A DNA stretch of 47,852 nt from Nocardiopsis prasina DSM 43845 (GTDB lineage: Bacteria > Actinomycetota > Actinomycetes > Streptosporangiales > Streptosporangiaceae), in NCBI RefSeq assembly GCF_000341265.1, contig NZ_ANAE01000123.1, forward strand, positions 1-47,852, given 5' to 3'. A model generated the notes under the pieces. The model was given only the letters and a program-made list of their open reading frames with translations. It searched no databases and had not been told where the DNA came from. The translations under genes and the position numbers were made by a program. Positions 32,921-42,391 of this stretch are shown here, in pieces (position 1 is the first letter of the stretch; the number at the start of each line of letters is the position of its first letter).

Positions 32921-33839
32921 GAACGGCATGTCGAAGAGCGCGCGCCGTGACCCGGCGAAGAAGCGGAAGAAGAGCAGCGCCGACCAGACCCAGCTCCAGA
33001 CCATCCTGATCCGGTTCACCCGACACCGGCCCGCGATGATCAGCCTGGTCCTCCTGGGGATCATCGCCCTGTTCGCGTTCGTCGGACCCTTCTTCTGGAC
33101 CTGGGACCACACGGTCTACCGCGAGATCCCCAGCAACCAGCCTCCGTCCGGAGTGCACCCCCTGGGCACCTCGGCCGCCGGACACGACGTCCTCGGCCAG
33201 CTCATGCGCGGCGCCCAGCAGACGTTGAAGGTCGCCTTCACCGTCTCACTGCTGTCGACGGCGGTCGGCTCCGTGTGGGGCGCCACCGCCGGTTACTACG
33301 GCGGCCGGGTGGACGCGTTCATGATGCGCGTCGTGGACATCTTCCTGATCGTGCCCCTGCTCGTGGCCGCCGCGGCCATCGCGGGCAACAGCGGGGCCGG
33401 GACCTCGTGGTCCGCGATCGCGCTGATCATCTCGATCTTCTCGTGGGCCACCATCGCGCGTGTGGTGCGCGGCGTGGTCCTGTCCCTGCGGGAACAGGAG
33501 TTCGTGGAGGCGGCCCGCGCTTCGGGCGCCTCGGCGCCGTGGATCATCCTCCGGCACCTGCTGCCCAACGCGGCCGGGCCGATCATCGTCGCCGCCACCC
33601 TGCTGGTGGCGGTGGCCATCCTCGCCGAGGCGGGCATGTCCTTCCTCGGACTGGGCATCCAGCTGCCCGACATCTCGCTCGGCCAGATGATCGGCAGCGC
33701 GCGCACGGCGGTGTCCACGCGGCCGTGGCTGTTCTATCCGCCCGGTGTGCTGCTGGTGCTGATCTGTCTGACGATCAACTTCATCGGTGACGGCCTCCGG
33801 GACGCCCTCGACCCACGACAGACCAGGGTGCGGCGATGA
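32913..33839 (+). CDS. Peptide ABC transporter permease (DppC-like)
   Basis: 308 residues from the ATG at 32913 inside the dppB-like 3' end; the frame extends upstream but only through dppB sequence. An Arg/Lys-rich N-terminus (KSARRDPAKKRKK) precedes TM1, then a loop containing 'HPLGTSAAGHDVLGQLMRGAQQTLKVAF', the DppC/OppC family mark, four helices and the EAA loop 'QEFVEAARASGASAPWIILRHLLPNA'. It ends in an ATGA overlap with the ATPase. Confidence 0.94.
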   Translation: MSENGMSKSARRDPAKKRKKSSADQTQLQTILIRFTRHRPAMISLVLLGIIALFAFVGPFFWTWDHTVYREIPSNQPPSGVHPLGTSAAGHDVLGQLMRGAQQTLKVAFTVSLLSTAVGSVWGATAGYYGGRVDAFMMRVVDIFLIVPLLVAAAAIAGNSGAGTSWSAIALIISIFSWATIARVVRGVVLSLREQEFVEAARASGASAPWIILRHLLPNAAGPIIVAATLLVAVAILAEAGMSFLGLGIQLPDISLGQMIGSARTAVSTRPWLFYPPGVLLVLICLTINFIGDGLRDALDPRQTRVRR

Positions 33840-36052
33840 CGACTGAGTACGAGAACAAGGAACACACCGCCGTGGCGGACACCGACGACGTGGTGCTGGA
33901 GGTCAGCGATCTCAGCGTCACCTTCCCCTCCGACGACGGCCCGCTGCCCGCGGTCCGACAGGTCTCCTACAAGGTGCGCCGGGGCGAGGCCCTGGGCATC
34001 GTGGGGGAGTCGGGATCGGGCAAGTCCGTGACCTCCATGGCGATCATGGGCCTGCTGCCCAGGAACGCGCGCGTGGAGGGCTCGGCCCGGTTGCTGGGCC
34101 AGGAGATCATCGGGCTCAACGACAAGCAGATCAGCGAGGTCCGGGGGCAGAGGATCGCGATGATCTTCCAGGACCCGCTGACCTCGCTCAACCCCGTGTA
34201 CACGATCGGCTACCAGATCGCCGAGGCGGTGCTCGCCCACCGGAAGGTGGGCAAGAAGGTCGCCATGGCGCGGGCGCTGGAGCTCCTGGAGATCGTGGGC
34301 ATCCCGTCACCCGAGCAGCGGCTCAGGCAGTACCCGCACGAGCTGTCCGGCGGTATGCGCCAGCGGGTGGTGATCGCGATCGCGATGGCCAACGACCCGG
34401 ACGTGATCATCGCGGACGAGCCCACCACGGCGCTCGACGTGACCGTCCAGGCGCAGGTGCTGGACGCCCTCCAGAGGGCCCGTGAGGAGACCGGGGCCGC
34501 CCTGGTGCTCATCACCCACGACCTCGGTGTGGTGGCCGGCCAGGTCGACCGGGTGGGCGTGATGTACGCGGGCCGGATCGTGGAGATGGGGTCGGTGGAG
34601 GAGGTCTTCTACCGGCCGCGCATGCCCTACGCGCTGGGGCTGCTCGGGTCGCTGCCGCGACTGGACGGCGACCGCGGCGACCGGCTCACCCCCATCCTCG
34701 GGGCCCCGCCCTCGCTGCGGGACCTGCCCGGGGGCTGCGGGTTCGCGCCGCGCTGCCCCATGGCCAGGGAACGCTGCCACGAGGAGGAGCCCCGGCTGCT
34801 GCTCATCGAGAACGGGCCGCAGGAGGGCGAGGCGACCGCGCACACCGCCGCCTGCCACTTCAGCGAGGAACTCGTGGACGCGGAGGCGAGCGACCTCTTC
34901 CGGTCCACCTCCGTGGACACCGAGGGGCTGGGGTCCGTCGCCGAGATGGAGGCGGCGGAGGCCCACGTGGCCGAGGCCCGCGAGGGATACCTGGGGGAGC
35001 TCGGTGCGGAGGCCGACCGTGAGGTGGCCGCCAAGGCGGAGCCCGAGGTCCTGCTCACCGCCACCGACCTGGTCAAACACTTCCCGATCCGCTCCAAGGG
35101 GCTGATGCGGCGCAGGGTGGGCGAGGTGCAGGCGGTCTCCGGGATCTCGCTGGACCTGCGGGAGAGGGAGACCCTCGCGCTCGTGGGTGAGTCCGGCTGC
35201 GGCAAGTCCACCACGGCGCGCCTGCTGCTGAACCTGATCAAGCTCACCTCGGGCGAGGTCTCCTACATGGGTCAGCCGCTCCAGGACCTCTCCGACCGCA
35301 GGATGCGGCCGCTGCGCAAGGACCTCCAGCTGGTGTTCCAGGACCCCTTCGCGTCCCTGGACCCGCGCATGACGGTCTCGGACATCATCGCCGAGCCCAT
35401 GCGCATCCACGGGAGCGGGCACCGGGACGCCCGGAAGCGGGTGTCCGAACTCCTCGAACTCGTGGGGCTCAACCCCGAGCACGGCTCGCGGTACCCGCAC
35501 GAGTTCTCCGGAGGCCAGCGTCAGCGCATCGGCGTGGCCCGGGCGCTGTCGCTCAACCCCAGGGTGCTGGTGCTCGACGAACCGGTCTCGGCGCTGGACG
35601 TGTCCATCCAGGCGGGCGTGATCAACCTGCTGGAGGACCTCCAGGACGAGCTGGGGCTGTCCTACCTGTTCGTTTCGCACGACCTCTCGGTGGTCAAGCA
35701 CATCGCCGACCGCGTGGCCGTGATGTACCTCGGCAAGATGGTGGAGACGGCCACCACGGACCAGCTGTTCAGCGCGCCCGCGCACCCGTACACGCAGGCG
35801 CTGATCTCGGCGATCCCGCTGCCGGACCCCGTCAAGGAGCGGACCCGGGAGCGGATCACCGTCACGGGTGACATCCCGAGCCCGGCCAACCCGCCCTCGG
35901 GCTGCCGGTTCCGGACCCGCTGCCCGAAGTTCGCCAACGAGCTCTCGGACGCCGAGCGCGCCAGGTGCGTGGAGGAGCCGCCGGAGCTGAAGGACCGGGG
36001 CACCGGTCACCGGGACGCCTGCCACTACTCGAAGGCGATCGAACTCATCTAG
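33836..36052 (+). CDS. Fused dual-ATPase of the peptide ABC transporter (DppD-DppF-like)
   Basis: 738 residues with two complete nucleotide-binding domains in one chain. NBD1 has GESGSGKS (about 60-67), signature LSGGMRQR and Walker B VIIADEPTTALD. NBD2 has GESGCGKS (about 452-459), signature FSGGQRQR and Walker B VLVLDEPVSALD. Each ends in an oligopeptide/dipeptide C-terminal domain with a Cys motif: GCGFAPRCPMARERC and GCRFRTRCP..., the Cys spacing recently linked to Fe-S binding in DppD-type proteins (from memory). A Glu/Ala-rich linker (about 360-405) joins the halves. Usually these are two genes; fusion is common in actinomycetes. Confidence 0.94.
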   Translation: MTTEYENKEHTAVADTDDVVLEVSDLSVTFPSDDGPLPAVRQVSYKVRRGEALGIVGESGSGKSVTSMAIMGLLPRNARVEGSARLLGQEIIGLNDKQISEVRGQRIAMIFQDPLTSLNPVYTIGYQIAEAVLAHRKVGKKVAMARALELLEIVGIPSPEQRLRQYPHELSGGMRQRVVIAIAMANDPDVIIADEPTTALDVTVQAQVLDALQRAREETGAALVLITHDLGVVAGQVDRVGVMYAGRIVEMGSVEEVFYRPRMPYALGLLGSLPRLDGDRGDRLTPILGAPPSLRDLPGGCGFAPRCPMARERCHEEEPRLLLIENGPQEGEATAHTAACHFSEELVDAEASDLFRSTSVDTEGLGSVAEMEAAEAHVAEAREGYLGELGAEADREVAAKAEPEVLLTATDLVKHFPIRSKGLMRRRVGEVQAVSGISLDLRERETLALVGESGCGKSTTARLLLNLIKLTSGEVSYMGQPLQDLSDRRMRPLRKDLQLVFQDPFASLDPRMTVSDIIAEPMRIHGSGHRDARKRVSELLELVGLNPEHGSRYPHEFSGGQRQRIGVARALSLNPRVLVLDEPVSALDVSIQAGVINLLEDLQDELGLSYLFVSHDLSVVKHIADRVAVMYLGKMVETATTDQLFSAPAHPYTQALISAIPLPDPVKERTRERITVTGDIPSPANPPSGCRFRTRCPKFANELSDAERARCVEEPPELKDRGTGHRDACHYSKAIELI

Positions 36053-36061
36053 GTGCCGCAC

Positions 36062-36094
36062 ACGGGGCGGGTCGGGGACTCCGGCCCGCCCCGT
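36062..36094 (+). terminator. Terminator of the peptide ABC operon
   Basis: ACGGGGCGGG and CCCGCCCCGT form a perfect 10-bp stem with a 13-nt loop, starting 10 bp after the operon's last stop codon. Confidence 0.7.
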
Positions 36095-36219
36095 ACGTGT
36101 CTGGGCCCATTTGAGACGCCCCTTTTGCCATCGAACCGCCGGTGGCGTCATGGCGTGGACGGAAAGCGTCGGTTACGTTCTCCTGGCATGCTCCCGATCG
36201 GTACTTCCGGAGGAGACAC

Positions 36220-37785
36220 ATGACCCCCGCAACCCCCCGCCGTTGGCTGGCCGCACTGGCCGTGGCCCCGCTGGTGGCCCTCACCCCCGTCGCGCCGTCG
36301 TGGGCCGACACCGCCGAGCGGGCCGACGACCTGCGCACCGACCTCGACGCGATCCTCGCGGACCCCGCGCTGGAGGGCGCGACCTCCGGTGTGGTGGTGA
36401 CCGACGCCGACTCCGGCCAGACGCTCTACTCGCGGGACGCGGACACCCAGCTGCTGCCCGCCTCGAACATGAAGATCTTCACGGCCGCCGCCGCGCTGGA
36501 GGCGCTGGGAGGCGAGCACACCTTCGCCACCGAGGCCGTGGTGGAACGCCGCCCCGGGCGCGGTGACGTACCGGAGCTGTACCTGGTCGGCGGCGGTGAC
36601 CCGACCCTGAACGCCGAGGACCTCGACTCCCTCGCCTCGGACGTGGCCGCCTCCGGGGTGACCTCCGTGGGCGACGTGTTCGCCGACGACTCGTGGTTCG
36701 ACGACCAGCGCCTCGTGGACGACTGGTGGCCCGAGGACGAGGCGTACGCCTACTCGGCGCAGATCTCCGCGCTCACGGTGGCCCACGGCGAGCGCTACGA
36801 CACCGGCGTGACCGAGGTGACCGTCACCGCCGCCTCCGCGGGCGATCCCGTCGACGTGGACCTGGGCGCCGCAGAGGGCTACGTCGAACTCGACAACCAG
36901 GCCGTCACCGCCCCCGCCGGGGAGGGCACCGGCATCACGGTCGGCCGTCCGGTGGGCACCAACACCATCAGTGTCACCGGGTCGCTGTCGGTGAACGCCG
37001 GACCGGTGGTGGCCGTGCGCACCGTGGACGAACCCGCCGGGTTGGCCGGGCACCTGTTCGCGCGGGCCCTTGAGGAGAACGGGGTGGCCGTGAAGGGCGA
37101 GGTCGCCCAGGGCGAGGTGCCCGCCGAGTGGCACCGGCCCAGGGTGGTGGGGAAGCACACCTCCATGCCGCTGAACGAGGTCCTGGTCCCGCTCATGAAG
37201 TTCAGCAACAACGGGCACACGGAGATGCTGACCAAGACCCTCGGGCGCGAGTTCCGGGGTGAGGGCTCGTGGGAGGCGGGACTGTCCGCCCAGGAGGCCG
37301 CGCTACAGCAGGCGGGCGTGGACACCTCGGACCTGGTCCTCACCGACGGCTCCGGGCTTTCCCGGGGTAACCGTGTCACCGCGAACACCGTCGTCGACCT
37401 GCTCGACAGCGCCAAGGACGCCGCCTGGTACGAGGAGTGGCACCACTCGCTGCCGGTGGCGGGCGACAGCGACCCGTTCGTCGGGGGCACGCTGGCCAAC
37501 CGGATGCGCGGCACCGCAGCCGAGGGGGCGGCGCAGGCCAAGACCGGCACGATGACGGGGGTGAGCGCCCTGTCGGGCTACGTGCAGGGCCCGGACGGCG
37601 CCGAGCTGTACTTCAGCATCGTCAACAACGAACACACGGGCGGCGCGCCCACCGGGGTGCAGGACGCCGTGGTGGTCAGGCTGGCCGAGTACGTGGGTAA
37701 CCAGGCGGGGTCGGGCACGGTCGCCCTGCGCGGCGGCGCCACGGATGGCGGAGCGGTGGAGTGCTCGTGGGAGCTGACCTGCTGA
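36220..37785 (+). CDS. dacB: D-alanyl-D-alanine carboxypeptidase/endopeptidase (PBP4, S13 family)
   Basis: 521 residues from the ATG at 36220, with GGAGGAG 5 nt upstream; the frame opens earlier at 36142 but would hide the signal peptide. The signal peptide (AALAVAPLVALTPVAPSWA) exports it. All three penicillin-binding motifs are present: S82-NMK (SxxK), SNN in KFSNNGHTEM (SxN) and KTG in AQAKTGTM. The long insert between SxxK and SxN is the extra domain of the PBP4/S13 class. It trims or cleaves peptidoglycan peptides and controls cross-linking. Single gene ending at a strong terminator. Confidence 0.93.
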   Translation: MTPATPRRWLAALAVAPLVALTPVAPSWADTAERADDLRTDLDAILADPALEGATSGVVVTDADSGQTLYSRDADTQLLPASNMKIFTAAAALEALGGEHTFATEAVVERRPGRGDVPELYLVGGGDPTLNAEDLDSLASDVAASGVTSVGDVFADDSWFDDQRLVDDWWPEDEAYAYSAQISALTVAHGERYDTGVTEVTVTAASAGDPVDVDLGAAEGYVELDNQAVTAPAGEGTGITVGRPVGTNTISVTGSLSVNAGPVVAVRTVDEPAGLAGHLFARALEENGVAVKGEVAQGEVPAEWHRPRVVGKHTSMPLNEVLVPLMKFSNNGHTEMLTKTLGREFRGEGSWEAGLSAQEAALQQAGVDTSDLVLTDGSGLSRGNRVTANTVVDLLDSAKDAAWYEEWHHSLPVAGDSDPFVGGTLANRMRGTAAEGAAQAKTGTMTGVSALSGYVQGPDGAELYFSIVNNEHTGGAPTGVQDAVVVRLAEYVGNQAGSGTVALRGGATDGGAVECSWELTC

Positions 37786-37806
37786 TCCCGATCCGTCAGA
37801 GCTGAG

Positions 37807-37846
37807 GGGAGGGGCCCACGGGGGAGGAAGCCCGTGGGCCCCTCCC
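37807..37846 (+). terminator. Terminator of dacB
   Basis: A perfect 16-bp stem GGGAGGGGCCCACGGG with an 8-nt loop, 21 bp after the stop codon. Confidence 0.8.
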
Positions 37847-37877
37847 GTGTTCGGAGTGCGTTGAGCCGGTGTGGATG

Positions 37878-38131
37878 TCATTCGTTCCTGTAGCCGAACG
37901 GCTGTACCTGTAGCTCCATCGAACCGATCTCCGATCTCAGTTGTTTGAGATTCCCGAGATGGCTGAAGGCCCTGGGCCTCCCGCATCAGTCTTCGTCCAG
38001 CCTGAGGATGCCTTCGCGTAGCCATCCGGGAGTTCAGTTGCACGCCTCTGATTGACGCAAAGGTGCGGGTGTTGCTGCACGTCCCGCATCCATGAGGACG
38101 GTAGGTCGGCTCGAATGGCTCCTAGCTTCAA
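37878..38131 (-). pseudogene. Decayed ORF downstream of the immunity gene
   Basis: A TTG at 38131, 6 nt after the Imm49 stop, opens a frame reading MKLGAIRADLPSSW...RRATELPDG. The neighbouring frame then carries WLREGILRLDED, a TGA, and GRPRAFSHLGNLKQLRSEIG...QVQPFGYRNE to the stop at 37878. The pieces together look like one small protein broken by a frameshift and an internal stop. Its place after a toxin/immunity pair suggests a dead second immunity gene; I cannot assign a family. The region is lower in GC than the genome average. Confidence 0.35.
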
Positions 38132-38137
38132 CCGAAC

Positions 38138-39031
38138 CTAGATGGGGAACTCCCCGATCCAGTCCCGTTCGAGGATGTGCTTAGGCAAGTATCCGGACTC
38201 CACGTCGAAACGGAAGTTGGGGTCGACCAGGGCGGTGTCATATCCCCAGCAAGCAAGAGCGAACAGACCGAGTGGAACGCCCCCGTCAGTCTTCTCAGCC
38301 CGTTCGGGGGTCGCGGTGTGGAATGACCGGAAGAGCTCCAGGCCCAAGGCCAAAGATTCATTGAAATTTTCGCTGTTCCGTCGGACCAGATGCATGAAGG
38401 TGTCCATCGGCGGAAAAACCAGCTTGTTCAGAGTCTCGCCATTGCCAAAGCCATCGGGACGGGCCGGATCTGACAGCTCCATCGCCTCAGAGAGGTGATC
38501 GAAGAGGCCGGGGCGATTCAAGACGAAGGCCTGAAGGGCTGAGATCCAGGGATAAATGTGTGGACTGTACGTCGTACCTCTGCTCTCGCCCGCCGAGCGC
38601 AACACATCCACCGGGATCTCGCACAGGGATTCGTACCGGGTCTTGTCGCGGCACGTCACCGCTAGGAAGAAGGCCGTCAACCAGTTTCCGGCGCTGGTGA
38701 AGTAGTCGGCTTCTACGGTCGTCAGAACACGCTCTTCGCCGTTGATGATTCGAGTGATCTGTCTCCCAGGTTCACCACTCGAAACCGCCAGCGCAGCCTC
38801 GCTCATCTGCATCCAGTTGACCCAGGCCTCCCAAGTCTCCAACCGGTCCGCGTCCGTGTCCATGGCAATGCAGACCTTGGTCTGAAATTTGACACCATTC
38901 AGGGGGCCGCCCGCATCAAAAGGTGAATCGATCAGCCACTGAACGTAGAACTTCCGCTCCTCGGGAACCTCATCGATGAAGTTCGCGTAGTTTGGATTGC
39001 TGATGTCATGGCGCTCAACCATGTACGTCAA
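38138..39031 (-). CDS. Immunity protein, Imm49-like
   Basis: 297 residues from a TTG at 39031 (TTGA overlap with the toxin stop; GGAGG 8 nt upstream supports it; an ATG nine bases later is the alternative). No signal peptide; a soluble helical protein, with 'AGNWLTAFFLAVTCRDKTRYESLCEIPVDVLR' and 'YSPHIYPWISALQAFVL' resembling the Imm49 family as I know it. Its GC content is clearly lower than the genome. It should bind and neutralise the nuclease tip of the toxin in the producer cytosol. The family assignment is from recall of sequence pattern and the genetic context. Confidence 0.75.
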   Translation of the reverse strand: MTYMVERHDISNPNYANFIDEVPEERKFYVQWLIDSPFDAGGPLNGVKFQTKVCIAMDTDADRLETWEAWVNWMQMSEAALAVSSGEPGRQITRIINGEERVLTTVEADYFTSAGNWLTAFFLAVTCRDKTRYESLCEIPVDVLRSAGESRGTTYSPHIYPWISALQAFVLNRPGLFDHLSEAMELSDPARPDGFGNGETLNKLVFPPMDTFMHLVRRNSENFNESLALGLELFRSFHTATPERAEKTDGGVPLGLFALACWGYDTALVDPNFRFDVESGYLPKHILERDWIGEFPI

Positions 39032-42000
39032 TTTCCAGCCCTCCGATTCGGAATGTCGTAGAGGCCAAGGCTATAGCCAGAGTGCTTTTCGTTAGTTGAG
39101 GGTGCTTCGCCCAGGGCTTTCTGTTTCTGTTCGGGCGTGATGTTCTTTACCTCTGCATAGTACAATTTGCCCTGGGCTCGTGCCTTCTCAATCATTCGCG
39201 CGATTTGCAGCTCGTTTGGATTTCCGACCGGTTTCTTCAAGCCCCGATCCTTCATGTCTTCCTGGGTGGCCTCTAGGTATTCAACGGATCCCTGAGATAC
39301 CTTCCTTAGTCCATCGCCGTCTGGAATCGTCCTTTCTCCGAGCTCTGTGGTTTGGCTGCTCTTTGCCTCCACAATCAGGATACCACCGTCCTCCAGAGGC
39401 CAGATCTGATCAAACTGATAGTTCCCTGACCCTGGGGCGCCCTGGATATCAAACGGGCGCACGTTCCCGTCGCCATAGTAATCCTTGACCTTTGGTAGAT
39501 CAATGGGTTGTCCGTTCTTGTCTGTAAACGAGTGCTCCCCGTCAAACAAATCTCGGACAGCCGCCTCGGCCCCTCTTTCTCCGTAGCTCTCACTCTTTTT
39601 GGTCATGTCATTGTGTAGTGGGGCGTGTTTTTTCTCGCTCTCAATTACCTCTGGATGCTTACCGGAATAGTCCCGATGCTTTTCCCTAACGTTTGCGAGT
39701 TCTTTCTCAGCCTTCAGGTCTGCCTCGATCGCGTCCTTGCGACTCTGGGCATAGTCATCCATATTGGCACTGTTCCTGCTTCCTTCGACGGAGAAGTATT
39801 CCCTGTCTCCCGTGAGCCGATATTTCGGCGGATCCGCGTCCGGAAGTGTGTCCAAGGCAATCCAGGGAGATCCATCCGAAACGCGCCCAAGCTGTGGGAT
39901 TTTAAATCCCAGGATGGTTCGTTGGATTCTGAACCTGCTGCCGTTCTTGTTGTAGAATTCCTGGAAGAACTCCGGTCTTCCCTGTCTGATCCTTTCGTTC
40001 AGGAAATCCGTGAACTTCTTGGCGAATTCCTTGTGCGGCATGTCTGGAGTCAGGCCGATCGCCTTGGCGATATCCCTGGAAACTTCTCCGCGCGTCTTTC
40101 CCTTGAACTTTCGCGAATCTTGGTTTGCATCGTCGTCTCTGGTGAAGCGGTTGAATTCGGATTCCTCGGGCGACGTTCTACTCGGTTTCCCATCAGAGGT
40201 ATCTCGTTCGCCTCCGCGATCCGAAGGTCCCGCTGAATCTCCTCTGTCGGGGCCAAGATCGTCACTACCGGTTCGGTTGAGGGTCGGCTCGAAGTCTCTT
40301 CTGAAAGACCCCTGGTCTGTGTTGTCGTGGCGGGAGATGGAACCGTCCCCTTCGGAACGGTTGGTGTTGGTGGAGCCGCTGTCGCTGTTCCGGTCGGGGG
40401 TAGTGAGGTTGCCTTCGGAGTTTCGTGCGATGGGCCCGCGGTCGCGTGCTTGTGGGGTGTTGCTGTGGTTGTTCGAACCGATGTCGCTTGTAGACCGGTG
40501 TCCGGAGCGGTCGCCGTCGATGTTGGTCAGGTTCAGGTTCTGCTCACCGGAACGGTCGTGGTTGCTACTGGACTGCTCCGAGTGGCTGTCGTTGCCTCTG
40601 GCAGCCGCGCCCACGAGCTCTCTGCCCCGGCTTTCAGGCTGCGCGTCGGATCTCCACTCGTCACTGACTCTGTTCAGCCGGTCCGAAACGGAGGCGGCGT
40701 CGGGGTGGTTGTCGAACCCGCTGTCTGAGCCTCGGCTGGGAGTTTCGGTGTCGGAGTCCCGTCGACTGACACCGAACTCCTGCTCGATGGCCTGTCCCCG
40801 GGCGGTGAGGTCGGCCCGGTCCTCGGGGGAGATCACCCTCTCGAAGACGTCCTCGCCCAGCTGCGCCTGCCGGGTCGTCGGTTCCTGGTTTGAGTTGTCG
40901 GCGGGTTTCCGGGGTTTGTTGGTTTCGGGCTCGGGAGAGGAACCGGGTTGGCCGGGGCGGCCACTACCCCCTGAGGTGGAATCGCTGGTGGCGGTGTTCA
41001 GGCGGTCCAGGGACGCGGTGACCTGAGCGACCTGGGACGGGGTCATGTTGCTGGTGTCGATGTTGACGACCGGCGCCCTGTTACCGCCGTAGGTGGGCAC
41101 CTCGGGCAGGTTCGGCAAATCCACCCCGCCGCCGCGGTTGGAGCCGCCCATGCCGTCCAGGATCGCCATGCCGCGCCAGGCCATCAGCGGCACGCCCACC
41201 ACCGCGCCCACACCCGTGGCGGTCAGGACCGCGCCGCCCACGGTCGCGCCGATGTTGAGCAGCGCGGTCCCGATCACGTACCCGGGCCGTTCGCCCCATT
41301 CCTCCCAGGGCACCACCGAGTGCGCCAGGTCCTTCCACGCACCCTTGACACTGTCCGCGCTGGCACGCCCGAACTCGCCGGTCTCGGTGTCATACAACCC
41401 CACCAAAGACGCGGCCGAGGTCAGGTTGTCCCAGTGGTACTCCTTGAGCGAGTCCCCCCAGGACTGCTGGAACCACCCCTGGGAGGAGTGGGCGCCCACC
41501 ATCGCCCCCACACCCTCGACCGCGCCCACGCCGAAGTCCCATGTGGCGGCGCCGGCGTCGATCCACCACCCGTGGTCGGTCCCGGCGCCGGTGACGCCCC
41601 ATTCGGTGGCCAGTTCGGTCAGATCCTGCTCGAAGCCGTGGTAGAACACGTTCGGATCAAGGTCGGCCTCACCCTCGGGATACTTCTCGAAGCCGGTGCG
41701 GTGGGGGATCTCCTTGTTGATGGCGTTGGCGCAGGCGTTCTCGATCTCGGTGTAGTCATCGATGATCCGCCCGCCCTTGTCGATCAGTTCCTGGTTCTCG
41801 GCCACCAGGGGGCTTTCGTTGCCCATGATGCGGTCCCAGCGTCCGTCGGCCTTGCGCCAGTCCTCGCCTTCGGCGGCGATGCGGGCCCGTAGGTCGTAGG
41901 CCTCTGAGCGCAGGCTGGACCAGCGTTCCTTGATGCCCTCCACCTCGCTGGCGAAGGTCTCCAATGCGGTGGCGGCGTCGGCCAGGCCGCCGGAGACCTC

Positions 42001-42159
42001 TTCACCGTCGGGGGCGATGGGGTCCAGAACCGCGTGCAGGGTTTCGGCTTCGGGTGCTGAATAGCAGGTGGTCAGTCCGGACCAGGCCGAGGTGATGCTG
42101 TTGCCGGTCTGGCTGATGGATTCGCCGATGGTGCGCAGCCCGGAGGCCATGGAGTTCAC
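39028..42159 (-). CDS. Polymorphic toxin with WXG-type N-terminus and restriction-endonuclease-fold tip
   Basis: 1043 residues. Residues 1-150 form a WXG100-like helical hairpin (SAWSGL at 24-29) typical of type VII-secreted toxins. A hydrophobic stretch at 293-334 may help translocation. Residues 340-700 are a Ser/Asp/Asn/Arg-rich, disordered linker. The C-terminal ~340 residues are the toxin: E in GERGAEAAVRDLF, D917 in FDQIW, E931 and K933 in ILIVEAKSS, and Q956 in QGSVEYLEA, the PD-(D/E)xK nuclease order. The last third is much lower in GC than the first, as expected for a swapped toxin tip. The start is uncertain: GTG 42159 and ATG 42150 lack ribosome sites and the frame stays coding-like upstream. 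Next to two ESX-like partners and an immunity gene. Confidence 0.85.
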   Translation of the reverse strand: MNSMASGLRTIGESISQTGNSITSAWSGLTTCYSAPEAETLHAVLDPIAPDGEEVSGGLADAATALETFASEVEGIKERWSSLRSEAYDLRARIAAEGEDWRKADGRWDRIMGNESPLVAENQELIDKGGRIIDDYTEIENACANAINKEIPHRTGFEKYPEGEADLDPNVFYHGFEQDLTELATEWGVTGAGTDHGWWIDAGAATWDFGVGAVEGVGAMVGAHSSQGWFQQSWGDSLKEYHWDNLTSAASLVGLYDTETGEFGRASADSVKGAWKDLAHSVVPWEEWGERPGYVIGTALLNIGATVGGAVLTATGVGAVVGVPLMAWRGMAILDGMGGSNRGGGVDLPNLPEVPTYGGNRAPVVNIDTSNMTPSQVAQVTASLDRLNTATSDSTSGGSGRPGQPGSSPEPETNKPRKPADNSNQEPTTRQAQLGEDVFERVISPEDRADLTARGQAIEQEFGVSRRDSDTETPSRGSDSGFDNHPDAASVSDRLNRVSDEWRSDAQPESRGRELVGAAARGNDSHSEQSSSNHDRSGEQNLNLTNIDGDRSGHRSTSDIGSNNHSNTPQARDRGPIARNSEGNLTTPDRNSDSGSTNTNRSEGDGSISRHDNTDQGSFRRDFEPTLNRTGSDDLGPDRGDSAGPSDRGGERDTSDGKPSRTSPEESEFNRFTRDDDANQDSRKFKGKTRGEVSRDIAKAIGLTPDMPHKEFAKKFTDFLNERIRQGRPEFFQEFYNKNGSRFRIQRTILGFKIPQLGRVSDGSPWIALDTLPDADPPKYRLTGDREYFSVEGSRNSANMDDYAQSRKDAIEADLKAEKELANVREKHRDYSGKHPEVIESEKKHAPLHNDMTKKSESYGERGAEAAVRDLFDGEHSFTDKNGQPIDLPKVKDYYGDGNVRPFDIQGAPGSGNYQFDQIWPLEDGGILIVEAKSSQTTELGERTIPDGDGLRKVSQGSVEYLEATQEDMKDRGLKKPVGNPNELQIARMIEKARAQGKLYYAEVKNITPEQKQKALGEAPSTNEKHSGYSLGLYDIPNRRAGN

Positions 42160-42391
42160 GTACTCGGGTGTGACCGGGGGTTCGGGGAAGGTCAGGGGGT
42201 AGATGACCTCATCGGCGTCGATCAGGCTCTCTTTTTGTTCCTTGACGGTTTTGGGGGGTGGCCGGGGTGGTTCCGGGGTCGCCGAGGATCACGAGAGGGC
42301 ACTCCGAACGAGAGGCGAGCGAGGGGAAAGGAGAGGGGTGGGGGTGGGGCAGACCCTGTACGGGGGACAGGGGACCAAGGGGCGAGGGGTG
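42160..42391. other. Gap between ESX-like partner and toxin, with coding-like sequence
   Basis: In the toxin frame the 22 codons upstream of 42159 read LIDADEVIYPLTFPEPPVTPEY, coding-like and rich in the same codon use, but with no ATG, GTG or TTG. The frame closes at a TGA upstream. A CTG at 42225 (after a purine-rich AAAGAGAG) is the only near-start codon. Confidence 0.4.

Noticed and set aside
40300..40750. Possible tandem repeat in the toxin linker
   Set aside because: The Asn/Ser/Asp/Arg-rich sequence is repetitive in composition, but no repeat unit of constant length could be found.
40010..41026. 338-residue + strand frame antisense to the toxin linker
   Set aside because: It arises because the linker's Asp/Ser/Arg codons read as Leu/Ser/Val on the opposite strand; no start signal.
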